Part shown: positions 1 to 8,326 of the stretch, one piece after another
How the letters are laid out: each line of letters opens with the position of its first letter
How positions within the stretch are numbered: the stretch's first letter is position 1
From: Moorena bouillonii PNG
Lineage (GTDB): Bacteria; Cyanobacteriota; Cyanobacteriia; Cyanobacteriales; Coleofasciculaceae
Assembly (NCBI RefSeq): GCF_001942495.1
Contig: NZ_MKZS01000001.1
Coordinates: 1,651,874-1,690,802 of the forward strand
Direction: 5' to 3'
DNA: 38,929 bases
Program-made: the position numbers and the translations under genes
Notes under the pieces: model-generated
Told to the model about the DNA's origin: nothing
Seen by the model: only the letters and a program-made list of their open reading frames with translations
Database searches by the model: none

Positions 1-1345
1 AATCCCCCAAAATCCCATAAGAGGTTTTGGTTTCTAGCCAACGAATCGCACCCTTGTCCATACCGCGAGCAAGGATGTTTTTGGCAGCATTATGGTCAGC
101 CTGCAATACGACCCCATCAAACCTGGTAAAATTGTCCCCGCTCCTTTTCCCTAATAGAGTTCCAGTTACGGAGTCAATTTGCGACGTATAGCTAGGTTGA
201 ACTTCTGTCACAACCGATCCAGTCCAATCAGCCCATTTTTGCAAAGAATCCCGTATCTCTCCTTTCATCCAGCTATTCAGTTTGCGAGAGACGGCTTTAG
301 ATTGGCGCTTATTTTGTATCGGTTGTGTTAAATCTTCAGCAAAAACCTTTACAGATTCTCCAATAAAAAGAGACTTAGAGGCTGCTCCTATTATTGCCTT
401 TATTTCTGCCTGATTCTTCTTGTAACGGCGATTCTCTGTCTTTCTAGTTAGGTTGTTTTCAAGTATTCGAGCCGATTTAGCTGGATCTATTTTTTCTAAT
501 TTCCTATGAAGTGCCCAAAGCTTCCCTCTATTGCGGTTCTTAACACATATGCGATCAGACTTATTGGTAGTTGCTTTTCCTAACCCTTTCCCGTGAGCAT
601 TTCCATCTGAATCATAGAAAGCCTCTGTATACCCTTTATCTACTCCAATACTCCGGCGCTCAGAAGGAATCTCTACTGTTCCATGATCCACTAAAAAGTG
701 AATCTCAAATCTTTGCAAGATTTGGTTAAAGATCAGTCTAATTTGTCCTTTTATTTTTCGATTAGACTTAACAACTACTTTGTTTCTCTTCCTCTTTATC
801 AGCCCAGCTAGCTCTAGTTGATAAGTATTGCGAGAAATTCTTTTGCATTTGTAACCTTCTTGCTGGTAAACTATCTGGTTCTTAATCCAAGAATGCCCAC
901 GTTGATATCCCTTTCTGACAAGTCTATGCAAGAGAGAGTTGTCCAAGAAGGCCAAAGTTCTAAGTTGCTTGCAAAGCTCCTTGCGTTTGCCCTGGTTCTC
1001 CTTCCCAGGGAACCTTTTGTAGATCTTCTTTATTGTTGCATCTATGCAAGCTGCCTGTTGTGCTGTAATGGCCTTGGCTATATCATTGATAGTCCAATCC
1101 ATTAATTTAGCGGGGAGCCCTAAGCTGCCGGGAGTCCTAAAACTCTTTACTTCCGGGATAGCCTTTTTCCAGTCCAGTCCCCAATAGTTAATACTTCCTA
1201 GTTTGTTGTAAGACTCAGATCTGACGATACCCAATTTCCTCATAGTAGATAGTAGCTCAGCTTCAACCGACTCAGTCATCCCTATTACGGGGACAACCTG
1301 AGTTGATATTTTTTTCGTTACTCCTACTTTCTTGGGCATCGTCAT
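1..1345 (-). CDS. tnpB: IS607-type TnpB (RNA-guided nuclease family), partial at window edge
   Basis: The frame is open from an ATG at 1345 to the window edge (448 codons, no stop), so the C-terminus is missing. It is a TnpB/Fanzor-related protein with the RuvC-like triad visible: Asp236 in GVDKG, Glu337 in AEDL and Asp417 in QADHNAAKN. The start overlaps the stop of the upstream serine recombinase gene as ATGA (1342-1345), the usual IS607 tnpA-tnpB arrangement, and suggests translational coupling. An alternative ATG lies 6 nt inside. The stretch between Glu337 and Asp417, where most TnpB proteins carry a CxxC...CxxC zinc ribbon, reads SQIDSVTGTLLGKRSGDNF and has no cysteine. Biochemically characterised TnpBs are guided by an RNA from the 3' end of the element, which here would lie outside the window. 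Family assignment is firm; activity is not known. Confidence 0.9.
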   Translation of the reverse strand, partial: MTMPKKVGVTKKISTQVVPVIGMTESVEAELLSTMRKLGIVRSESYNKLGSINYWGLDWKKAIPEVKSFRTPGSLGLPAKLMDWTINDIAKAITAQQAACIDATIKKIYKRFPGKENQGKRKELCKQLRTLAFLDNSLLHRLVRKGYQRGHSWIKNQIVYQQEGYKCKRISRNTYQLELAGLIKRKRNKVVVKSNRKIKGQIRLIFNQILQRFEIHFLVDHGTVEIPSERRSIGVDKGYTEAFYDSDGNAHGKGLGKATTNKSDRICVKNRNRGKLWALHRKLEKIDPAKSARILENNLTRKTENRRYKKNQAEIKAIIGAASKSLFIGESVKVFAEDLTQPIQNKRQSKAVSRKLNSWMKGEIRDSLQKWADWTGSVVTEVQPSYTSQIDSVTGTLLGKRSGDNFTRFDGVVLQADHNAAKNILARGMDKGAIRWLETKTSYGILGD

Positions 1346-1965
1346 CTTTCACTTGGCACGTGTCTAGTATATAATATTTTGTCGGAATTGTCCATTTTAT
1401 TGACAGTAGTTTTAATCTCTTTCTCGTAGCGACGAAGAAAGTAGAGCTTAGAGCTAAAGCAGTGCATTATGGACATAAAATCATCCATTAACTCCTGCTG
1501 GGGAGACTTATAGGTGTTATTTAGGACTACAATCTGGCACTTGTGCAAGGAGCAAAACCATTCTATAAAATCAAAGCCAAACCGACACAGCCTATCCTTG
1601 TGAGCTACTACTATTGTCTTGATCTCGGACTTTGCAACTCTTTCCATCAATCCAATGAATTTACGTCGCTTGAAGTTTAACCCAGACCCGTACTCTGAAT
1701 AACACCGACAATTAGGATAGTTACGGCCTAAGTATTCAACCTGAGAGGTTAAATCGTCAGATTGAGATCTAGTTGACACTCTGGCATAGAGAACTACAGA
1801 ACGAGAATCTTCTCCGTCTATCAATCGCTCAATAGAGCTTGCTAGATAACGACGATGCCCGCCAGGTGATCTAATACATTCAATCTTCCCTGCTTCTGCC
1901 CACCTAGCCAAAGTCCTGGTATTGTAACCATACTTCTCCTGAGCTTCGATCGGAGTCAAATACAT
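1342..1965 (-). CDS. tnpA: IS607 family serine recombinase TnpA
   Basis: This 207-residue protein has the two-part build of IS607 transposases. Residues 1-50 form a MerR-like helix-turn-helix, with LTPIEAQEKYGYNTRTLARW and the SPGGHRRY wing. A small serine-resolvase domain follows, with the nucleophile Ser64 in YARVSTRSQ and the conserved VVAHKDRLCRFG segment near residues 118-130. It catalyses excision and insertion of the element through a phosphoserine intermediate. The length is typical for the family and nothing looks broken. It is followed directly, with a 4-nt overlap, by tnpB. The element's outer boundary on this side should lie between the gene start and about 2020, where a truncated host gene begins. 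Confidence 0.93.
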   Translation of the reverse strand: MYLTPIEAQEKYGYNTRTLARWAEAGKIECIRSPGGHRRYLASSIERLIDGEDSRSVVLYARVSTRSQSDDLTSQVEYLGRNYPNCRCYSEYGSGLNFKRRKFIGLMERVAKSEIKTIVVAHKDRLCRFGFDFIEWFCSLHKCQIVVLNNTYKSPQQELMDDFMSIMHCFSSKLYFLRRYEKEIKTTVNKMDNSDKILYTRHVPSER

Positions 1966-2021
1966 AAAATGTCCGTTTAATACTGTATTATCCTATTTTA
2001 TAGCACTTTTAGGTGGTCTAA

Positions 2022-2456
2022 TTGCACGACTACAATGGGCAAATCCAGTCTAGGTATGTCGTGCGTCTTCTTAAAATTGCGGCGGAAAAATCCATTTCCA
2101 TTGATGAGAAGAATTATTGGCAAGATCGAATTCTAGTTCCCAAAGCAATTCGAGGTTGTTTGGCTGATTGCAGCCAAGCCAAAATTGAAGAAATAGAACT
2201 AGAAAATGAACCGTTAAAAAGAGTATTTAATAAATTACGTCAATTACCTGAAGTACAGAAAAAAAGCCCTTTTCAACTAGAAAGTATTGGCTTATCTACA
2301 GAAGACATTAGCCTCCTTCAGCAAAATGGGGTAATTATTGCTTACGGCGATAAGTATTACGTTTCAGAAATATTTCGTTTAGGATTAAGGTTTTCCCAAA
2401 ATGCTGGCAAACCAAAAGTTCTGGGTTTAGCTACTCTAGCTCGACAAGGACTCTAG
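2022..2456 (+). pseudogene. C-terminal remnant of an unrecognised gene next to IS607
   Basis: The 144-codon frame has only a TTG start, with a stop codon immediately upstream (2019-2021) and no convincing ribosome binding site. It begins about 55 bp beyond the IS607 tnpA start. The protein reads like the end of a larger one. The last 60 residues (GLSTEDISLLQQNGVIIAYG then YYVSEIFRLGLRF) resemble a winged-helix tail. I do not recognise the family. The simplest reading is a gene whose 5' part was removed or displaced when the IS607 element inserted. A short independent gene is less likely but possible. Confidence 0.5.
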
Positions 2457-2575
2457 ATGATACTTATTTACAGTTTATTTACCTCTCCCCTCCTTCAAAG
2501 AAGGTGATTGAAACGCTTAAGGGAGCAGGGCTGTTTCAAAATCTAATAACTTAGAGCTGATTTGTAAACAAAAAA

Positions 2576-2961
2576 TTAAGAAGCTAATCTTCTTGTCATC
2601 AAACGAATTAATGAACCATATATCATTCCTGTACTCATCTGTGTATATAGTTCATAGTCTTTACTCAACCGTCTAAATCGATTTAACCAACCAAATGTTC
2701 TTTCTACAATCCATCGCAATGGATGTATTTCAAACTCTTTTGATTTCCTTTCTATCACTTCGACTCGAACAGAATCACCACATACCTGTTTGACGGCTTG
2801 AGCAAAATTCTTTCCTGAATAACCGCACAGCCACCCAAACCACTTCTAATAACTGATGTCCAAAGCCTTTCGGTTCTCGGTTCAGGTAGTAATGGTTTCA
2901 AAACCTCCGATTCTGTATCACTTAAATCAGGTAGGATTTGGCTTTCTTGTCGGTGCGGCAA
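2576..2961 (-). pseudogene. IS5-family DDE transposase, internally deleted and frameshifted
   Basis: The N-terminal part (about 2850-2961) reads PDLSDTESEVLKPLLPEP, the typical start of IS5/IS1031-group transposases. The C-terminal part (2576 to about 2835) reads GYSGKNFAQAVKQVCGDSV and then IVERTFGWLNRFRRLSKDYE, the region around the last catalytic Glu. The two parts lie in different frames and the middle of the protein, which holds the first Asp residues, is gone. The gene is therefore a dead remnant. It may mark the parent element family of the MITEs nearby, because they share terminal repeats. Confidence 0.82.
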
Positions 2962-3028
2962 TTTGAGGCAGACGTGTCATTGACCGAAATTCACTCAACC
3001 TCTGGTAGGTTATCATCTACTTATCTTA

Positions 3029-3165
3029 GAGCTGATTTGTAAACTCGCTGTAATCCTTGTAGGATAAGGCTTGCGCTAAACTAGGACAATTGAACTATTT
3101 AATACCCAAAAGACAATCATAGCAAGGCTTTCAAGCTTCTTAATATTTACTTTACAAATTAGCTC
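3029..3165. mobile_element. 137-bp MITE, copy 1 (nested in IS5 relic)
   Basis: The ends are GAGCTGATTTGTAAA and TTTACAAATTAGCTC, inverted repeats with one mismatch, flanked by TTA on both sides (3026-3028 and 3166-3168). The sequence is nearly the same as 4688-4824 and has no coding capacity. Its ends match those of the surrounding IS5 relic, so an IS5-type transposase probably mobilised it. Confidence 0.85.
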
Positions 3166-3209
3166 TTAAATTTTTTATTTCTTTAGATTTTCTTTACGAA
3201 TCAGCTCTT

Positions 3210-3467
3210 ATTGATGCCTCTAAGCATATCGAACATCTACCAAACCTCCCAGCTTGGGAACAGGTATTTTTTCCTTTACCTGATATTCGGAAGCGGGCTT
3301 GAACTGAGTTACAGACTCGTGCTGTGGTTGAACTATACACTGAGATGCGCTCAATACCTAAAACAGTTGAGACTGCTTGGGATACTACTAAAAATGGACG
3401 CAAGGATTCAAAATATGGTCAGGCACATGCCTTAGTGAAGCAACTGGTCGAATTAGAAGCGTTCTGA
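3210..3467 (+). pseudogene. Broken gene fragment (3' end) with internal stop
   Basis: Reading from 3210, one frame gives IDASKHIEHLPNLPAWEQVF and so on, is interrupted by TGA at 3300-3302, and continues with TRAVVELYTEMRSIPKTVE to GRKDSKYGQAHALVKQLVEL and a stop at 3465-3467. It starts exactly at the TTA duplication of the IS5 relic, so its 5' part was lost to that insertion or lies elsewhere. I do not recognise the family. A rho-independent terminator follows 30 bp downstream. Its last 23 codons, with the terminator, are duplicated 263 bp downstream. Confidence 0.55.
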
Positions 3468-3595
3468 ATAGTACCAAGCGTTACACAGTTAGAGACCACC
3501 CGGCTTTTGTCGGGTTTTTTAATGGCTAATTTTTATCCGGATGCTTGTGGCGCAGAGCACCCTCAGGGTTTGACATGAGGTTTTACATGAGGTTT
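3394..3595 (+). repeat. Segmental duplication, copy 1
   Basis: This stretch contains the last 23 codons of the broken gene, its terminator and the start of the 12-bp repeat array. It recurs at 3657-3858 with a constant offset of 263 bp and very few differences. Confidence 0.85.
3498..3520 (+). terminator. Rho-independent terminator, copy 1
   Basis: ACCCG (3498-3502) pairs with CGGGT (3511-3515) around an 8-nt loop and runs into six T. It lies 30 bp after the stop codon of the gene fragment. Confidence 0.7.
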
Positions 3596-3656
3596 GACAT
3601 GAGGTTTTACATGAGGTTTAACATGAGTTTTATGAGGTTTAACATGAGGTTTGCAT
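3569..3656 (+). repeat. 12-bp minisatellite, array 1
   Basis: About seven units of ATGAGGTTTNAC, where N is G, T or A, with one 9-bp short unit (ATGAGTTTT). Twelve bases are four codons, so in one frame the array reads as repeats of MRF followed by D, Y or N. No ribosome binding site or gene start supports translation. Confidence 0.9.
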
Positions 3657-3858
3657 ATGGACGCAAGGATTCAAAATATGGTCAGGCACATGCCTTGGTG
3701 AAGCAACTGGTCGAATTAGAAGCGTTCTGAATAGTACCAAGCGTTACACAGTTAGAGACCACCCGGCTTTTGTCGGGTTTTTTAATGGCTAATTTTTATC
3801 CGGATGCTTGTGGCGCAGAGCACCCTCAGGGTTTGACATGAGGTTTTACATGAGGTTT
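3657..3858 (+). repeat. Segmental duplication, copy 2
   Basis: Second copy of 3394-3595 at a 263-bp offset. It carries the 23-codon gene tail ending at 3730, the terminator and the start of the second repeat array. The gene tail here is fused in frame to the upstream 12-bp repeats, but there is no sign that this is a real protein. Confidence 0.85.
3761..3783 (+). terminator. Rho-independent terminator, copy 2
   Basis: Duplicate of the 3498-3520 hairpin (ACCCG/CGGGT stem, T run), carried along in the segmental duplication. Confidence 0.65.
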
Positions 3859-4013
3859 TACATGAGGTTTTACATGAGTTTTATGAGGTTTAACATGAGG
3901 TTACCATGAGTTTTATGAGGTTTGACATGAGGTTTGACATGAGGTTTGACATGAGGTTTGACATGAGGTTTGACATGAGGTTTTACATGAGGTTTTACAT
4001 GAGATTTATTAGT
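3832..4013 (+). repeat. 12-bp minisatellite, array 2
   Basis: About fifteen units of ATGAGGTTTNAC, including two 9-bp short units and a run of five consecutive GTTTGAC-type units. It is longer than array 1, which points to slippage or unequal exchange. It ends about 95 bp before the start codon of the secreted-protein gene at 4108. Confidence 0.9.
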
Positions 4014-4107
4014 TTACAAATAAAGTTTTTTTTGATAAACTGATAACAGTTGAATAATTTCAACTCTGATTTATGTCTTGTTCAACGGAAATTGTAGAGA
4101 CTTGATA

Positions 4108-4515
4108 ATGAAAAGATTCGTAAAACAGTGTTTAAGTGCAATTATCATTGGTGTTTGCTTGCTTGCTGGTTACATCCAACCAGCACAAGCCATCACTTAC
4201 GCCTGTGAATTGATCGTACCAAATCAACATGGTACTTGTGGCAGTTATGAATTAGATCGAGGAGATGAATTAGTAATTTCCCTATTGAATGATATGAAAC
4301 GAGCCAAAGCTAATTTACAAGATTTGAGTTCCACTAATCCTGCATTCATCCAAACTTACGATGGATATGACGCAAACTCAACGAATATTATAGGACCAGG
4401 TAGTTCTGGACAGACAATTATTTACTCACATGAAAATCGTTTTGCAAGGATTGTTAATCAGAGCAATGAAGATGCAAGAGTAAGAGTATACAACATTTCT
4501 GGCACAGAATATTAA
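4108..4515 (+). CDS. Small secreted protein of unknown function
   Basis: The ATG at 4108 is preferred over an upstream TTG at 4078 because the protein then begins with a classical signal peptide: a basic MKRFVKQ start, a hydrophobic core and an AQA cleavage site near residue 28. The mature part is about 107 residues and contains two cysteines (YACEL and HGTCGSYEL) that could form a disulfide. It also has a polar, Asn/Ser-rich C-terminal half (NPAFIQTYDGYDANSTNIIG). I do not recognise a domain. It should be exported to the periplasm or outside. It sits alone between repeats, directly downstream of the long 12-bp array. Confidence 0.75.
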   Translation: MKRFVKQCLSAIIIGVCLLAGYIQPAQAITYACELIVPNQHGTCGSYELDRGDELVISLLNDMKRAKANLQDLSSTNPAFIQTYDGYDANSTNIIGPGSSGQTIIYSHENRFARIVNQSNEDARVRVYNISGTEY

Positions 4516-4687
4516 GGGGTTTAATAATGAACAATAAAAAATAAAATCAATCCTTAAGCATACCTAACTGTAAATCTTTGAGGTCTCCTTAGGCTTAAGA
4601 ATAAAAATCATAATTTATCACTTGTCCCCGGCTGCTGCGGCTGGGATTTCTTTTGTCCCAACTGTCCCTCAGTAGCTTGGAACCTTA

Positions 4688-4824
4688 GAGCTGATTTGTA
4701 AACTCGCTGTAATCCTTGTAGGATAAGGCTGGGGCTAAAATAGAACAAATGAACTACTTAATACCCAAAAGACAATCATAGCAAGGCTTTCAAGCTTCTT
4801 AATATTTACTTTACAAATTAGCTC
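4688..4824. mobile_element. 137-bp MITE, copy 2
   Basis: Nearly identical to 3029-3165, same length, same terminal inverted repeats, flanked by TTA at 4685-4687 and 4825-4827. About 100 bp further on, at 4925-4943, a sequence resembling the right end (TTTACAAACTAGGCTCTAA) suggests a third, eroded copy. Confidence 0.85.
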
Positions 4825-4947
4825 TTAGATTCAATAACTTAGAGCGAGAGAGGGGAATAGGTTCAACGTATTGGTTCAATGAACGATGAACCCTAACGAA
4901 TCAACACTCTTCCCCAGACTCTTGCTTTACAAACTAGGCTCTAACAA

Positions 4948-5961
4948 CTAATTCGACCATTTTTGGGCAACTAACTCAGCCAAATCTACAACCCGCTGAG
5001 AATATCCCCACTCATTGTCATACCAGGCAACTACCTTAACCATATCGCCACCCATGACCATAGTTAAGCTAGAATCCACAATTGAGGAAGCATCATGACC
5101 CCTGTAATCACAGGAAACAAGAGGTTCGTCGCCGTAAGCCAAAATTCCCTTGAGTGGACCTTCAGCTGCTTCTTTGAGGACTTGATTGACCTGCTCAGCA
5201 ATGGTACTTTTCTCCACTTGAACTACCAAGTCAACGATAGATACATTGGGAGTTGGTACCCGCAAAGCGATACCATTGAGTTTCCCTTTCAGTTCAGGAA
5301 TCACTAGGGCTACTGCTTTAGCCGCACCAGTGGAGGTAGGGACAATGTTGAGCGCTGCTGCCCGAGCCCGACGTACATCCCGGTGGCTGGCATCAAGAAG
5401 CCGCTGATCCCCAGTGTAGCTGTGAGTTGTGGTCATTGTTCCTTTGATAATGCCAAACTGTTCATGCAGTACTTTGGCAAAGGGAGCTAGACAGTTGGTA
5501 GTACAGCTAGCATTGCTAATCACGTCATTTCCTTCGTCGATGTAGTCTTCGTGATTAACACCCATGACGTAGGTGGGGACGTCTCCTTTGCCAGGAGCAG
5601 TGATTAGCACTTTCTTAGCACCAGCAGCTATATGCTTGCCAGCCCCATCCTTATCTCGGAAAACACCAGTCGCTTCGATAACTAGGTCAACACCCCAAGA
5701 GTCCCAGGGCAAGTTCAAGGGGTTCCGGTCGGATACACACTTGACAGTTTTTCCATTAGCTGTTATTGAATTTTGATCACAACTGATATCTGCATCAAGT
5801 TTGCCCAGCATTGAGTCGTATTTGAGCAGATGGGCATTTGTCTTGGGATCAGAGGTATCATTGATTCCCACTATCTCTAACTGGCTATTCTCCCGAGTCA
5901 GCCAGCATCTCATAAAGTTGCGTCCGATGCGTCCAAAACCATTGATCGCTACTCTAATCAC
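4948..5961 (-). CDS. gap2: Glyceraldehyde-3-phosphate dehydrogenase, Gap2 type
   Basis: GAPDH interconverts 1,3-bisphosphoglycerate and glyceraldehyde 3-phosphate; the cyanobacterial Gap2 class serves the Calvin cycle and gluconeogenesis. Visible features are the Rossmann start [15 protein letters not shown], the catalytic SNASCTTNC with Cys153, His180 in [10 protein letters not shown], and the C-terminal [11 protein letters not shown]. Starting at the GTG at 5961 gives 337 residues, the usual Gap2 length, with AGAGGG nine bases upstream. An in-frame ATG at 5985 would add eight unusual residues. The gene stands alone; on its 3' side lies the MITE-rich region. Confidence 0.95.
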   Translation of the reverse strand: MIRVAINGFGRIGRNFMRCWLTRENSQLEIVGINDTSDPKTNAHLLKYDSMLGKLDADISCDQNSITANGKTVKCVSDRNPLNLPWDSWGVDLVIEATGVFRDKDGAGKHIAAGAKKVLITAPGKGDVPTYVMGVNHEDYIDEGNDVISNASCTTNCLAPFAKVLHEQFGIIKGTMTTTHSYTGDQRLLDASHRDVRRARAAALNIVPTSTGAAKAVALVIPELKGKLNGIALRVPTPNVSIVDLVVQVEKSTIAEQVNQVLKEAAEGPLKGILAYGDEPLVSCDYRGHDASSIVDSSLTMVMGGDMVKVVAWYDNEWGYSQRVVDLAELVAQKWSN

Positions 5962-6576
5962 TGCTTCTTGCCCTCTGTAATTCAAAGTAAATATTTTCTT
6001 AATGATTCTAATAATATCGCAAAGGTTGAAACAATTTGAAACTTTTACTGAATTAATGTGGTGTGATGTACTCGTTTTGAAACCAGATGGGTATACTTAT
6101 CTCCAAAGCTGGAGGTTTTGGCAGCAGAGTCCCCTCTGGGGATGGCACAGATCTGATATTGCTTCGGCAACCTGATTTTACTCACGCCATGTCTTAATGC
6201 AGTTGCTCCCAAAGCCCCTCTCCCCTAACCAGTCTCAACTGATTAGTTTGGTATGTAAGTCATAACCCCCATGGTTGGGAGTGATACGGATAAACCAAAA
6301 ATCACCACTAGCTCTGCTCTAGTGCTATTTTATGGGTCTTGGGACGTTTTTCCGGATTGAGAACTCTTGTTGACGTGTAATATATACGACAATCTACGTA
6401 CTCAAAAATCAGTTATGTAACAGTTAGGTTATCAAACTGAAGGTATTATTCCCCTGTTTTATAGTACAGATGTACTTATTTCCCAAAAATTATTCCTGGA
6501 TATGTATTTTTCCTGATATGATAGCGCGTGTTATTGGCAAATTAGGCGTGTGCGGTGTGGTGTGTAAGGAGTTAAA
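5962..6576. other. Intergenic region between gap2 and murC
   Basis: About 600 bp between divergent genes. It must hold the promoters for gap2 and murC, but I see no convincing -35/-10 pair. No gene, RNA or long repeat was recognised. A good ribosome binding site (AAGGAG) precedes murC at about 6567. Confidence 0.4.
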
Positions 6577-8103
6577 ATGCCAAAGACTGTTGATTTCAGT
6601 AATAAACCATTTCATTTCATTGGTATTGGCGGAATTGGGATGTCAGCTCTTGCCTACATCCTAGCCAAACGCCAATTGAGAGTATCTGGCTCAGATACTC
6701 GGACAACCCATATCACGCAACGTTTGCAAGCAGTAGGTGCTCATATATTCAAACAGCAGTGTGCCGCCAACTTAGAATTTTTCCAATCCAGGAATGCACC
6801 AGCTTGTGAAGACGTAGCAGCTAAAAGGGTTAGCACGAGTTTGAACCCAAAAGCGCTCACAGAAATATCACAATCAAGTCCGACTATATCTTTAGCTGAA
6901 CCCTGCTTAGGCTTGCCTCAAGTTATCTGTTCCACAGCAATTAACCCATTGAACTCTGAGTATCAGGCAGCTTTAAAGCTAGGTTGCCCGATTTTCCATC
7001 GCTCAGATTTACTAGCGGCGTTGATTGAAGACTATTCCAGTATAGCAGTTGCTGGGACTCATGGGAAAACTACAACCAGTAGTTTGCTCGGTTATCTACT
7101 GTGGCAAGCGGGTTGTGACCCCACCATAATTATCGGTGGTGAGGTGGATGCTATCGGTGGTAATGCCAGGCTGGGAAATGGACCATTACTGGTTGCTGAG
7201 GCTGATGAATCCGATGGTTCCTTGGTTAAGCTCTCCGCCGAGATTGGTGTAGTCACCAATATTGAGCTGGATCATCCAGACCATTACCAGAAGTTAGAGG
7301 AGGTTGTTGAAATATTCCAGACCTTCGCGAAGCGCTGTAAGAAGTTAGTCGGATGTATTGATTGTGAGACAGTGCGTACGCAACTAAAACCGAATATCAG
7401 CTATAGTCTACGGCGAGATATGGGGGCCGACTATAGCGTTGATGATGTAACTTATGAAGCTAATGGCACTACCGCCAGAGTTTGGGAAGGCAATCAGGTT
7501 TTAGGTCGGTTGGAGCTGAAATTGCTAGGCAAACATAATCTCAGCAATGCCCTAGCCGCAGTAGCAGTAGGACGAAATTTGGGGTTGGAGTTTGAGGCAA
7601 TTGCCTTGGGGATCGCTAGCTTTGAGGGAGCCAAACGCCGATTTGAGCTGCGGGGCAGGTGCAATGATATTAGTTTTGTGGATGACTATGCTCACCACCC
7701 CAGTGAAATTAAGGCAACCCTAGCTGCCGCAAGAATCCAGGTCAACGCTGACCAGCGAATAATTGCAATTTTCCAACCCCACCGATATAGTCGTACCCTG
7801 AGGTTTATCCCCGAGTTTAGTGTTTCCTTTAGTAACGCTGACTTGGTGGTTATCAGTGATATATACAGTGCTGGGGAACCAGATTTAGGAGAAATTAGTG
7901 GGGAAAACCTTTATCAGGCGATCGCATCTAACCATAAGGATGTACATTACAAACCAACTCTCGAATCAGTGGTAGAGTTTCTGAACCAAATTCTCTGTCC
8001 TGGGGACTTAGCCCTATTTTTGGGAGCCGGTAATCTGAATCAGATTATTCCTAAGGTAATGGGGTTTTACCAACAGCATGACGGCTTAGTTAACCAAAGT
8101 TAA
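6577..8103 (+). CDS. murC: UDP-N-acetylmuramate--L-alanine ligase MurC
   Basis: MurC adds L-alanine to UDP-MurNAc using ATP, the first peptide step of cytoplasmic peptidoglycan precursor synthesis. The protein has the N-terminal UDP-binding start FHFIGIGGIGMSALA, the ATP-binding loop GTHGKTT at residues 160-166, EADESDGS near 208, and VDDYAHHPSEIKATL near 368, which marks MurC among Mur ligases. At 508 residues it is somewhat long. The extra length is a low-conservation insert around residues 65-115, within the N-terminal domain. Start: ATG with AAGGAG nine bases ahead. murB follows after 223 bp on the same strand, a common cyanobacterial pairing. Confidence 0.96.
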   Translation: MPKTVDFSNKPFHFIGIGGIGMSALAYILAKRQLRVSGSDTRTTHITQRLQAVGAHIFKQQCAANLEFFQSRNAPACEDVAAKRVSTSLNPKALTEISQSSPTISLAEPCLGLPQVICSTAINPLNSEYQAALKLGCPIFHRSDLLAALIEDYSSIAVAGTHGKTTTSSLLGYLLWQAGCDPTIIIGGEVDAIGGNARLGNGPLLVAEADESDGSLVKLSAEIGVVTNIELDHPDHYQKLEEVVEIFQTFAKRCKKLVGCIDCETVRTQLKPNISYSLRRDMGADYSVDDVTYEANGTTARVWEGNQVLGRLELKLLGKHNLSNALAAVAVGRNLGLEFEAIALGIASFEGAKRRFELRGRCNDISFVDDYAHHPSEIKATLAAARIQVNADQRIIAIFQPHRYSRTLRFIPEFSVSFSNADLVVISDIYSAGEPDLGEISGENLYQAIASNHKDVHYKPTLESVVEFLNQILCPGDLALFLGAGNLNQIIPKVMGFYQQHDGLVNQS

Positions 8104-8326
8104 GCCCGAAAGCATCAATAATTGTGAATCAAGCTAGGGAATTTTAACTATAGACCGTAAGAGAAGGTCAGTATGATCTCAAGTCTCGATGATATTCGTG
8201 AATCAACTTTCCACAAACTCTTCTAGGTATTCTACCCCCTAGCAACTTCAGCCAATTTCACTGCCAAAAACGGATCGGCATTATTCTCATTGCGTGTAGA
8301 TCCGAATCTCTACCCTGATTTTCCTG

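Larger units (their letters stand above)
2554..3207 (-). mobile_element. IS5-family insertion sequence relic with nested MITE
   Basis: Terminal inverted repeats are visible: GAGCTGATTTGTAAA at 2554-2568 and its complement with one mismatch at 3193-3207. Both are flanked by TTA (2551-2553 and 3208-3210), fitting the 3-bp TNA target duplications of the IS5/IS1031 type. The inside contains a deleted transposase gene (2576-2961) and, at 3029-3165, a 137-bp MITE with the same terminal sequence and its own TTA duplication. The MITE appears to have inserted into the relic. Another copy of that MITE lies at 4688-4824. The element cannot be autonomous. Confidence 0.7.

Noticed and set aside
3569-4013. 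Possible CRISPR array
   Set aside because: The repeats are 12 bp and directly adjacent, with no unique spacers and no cas genes. It is a minisatellite.
4078-4107. Upstream TTG start for the secreted protein
   Set aside because: It would put ten polar residues ahead of a normal signal peptide; the ATG at 4108 fits better.
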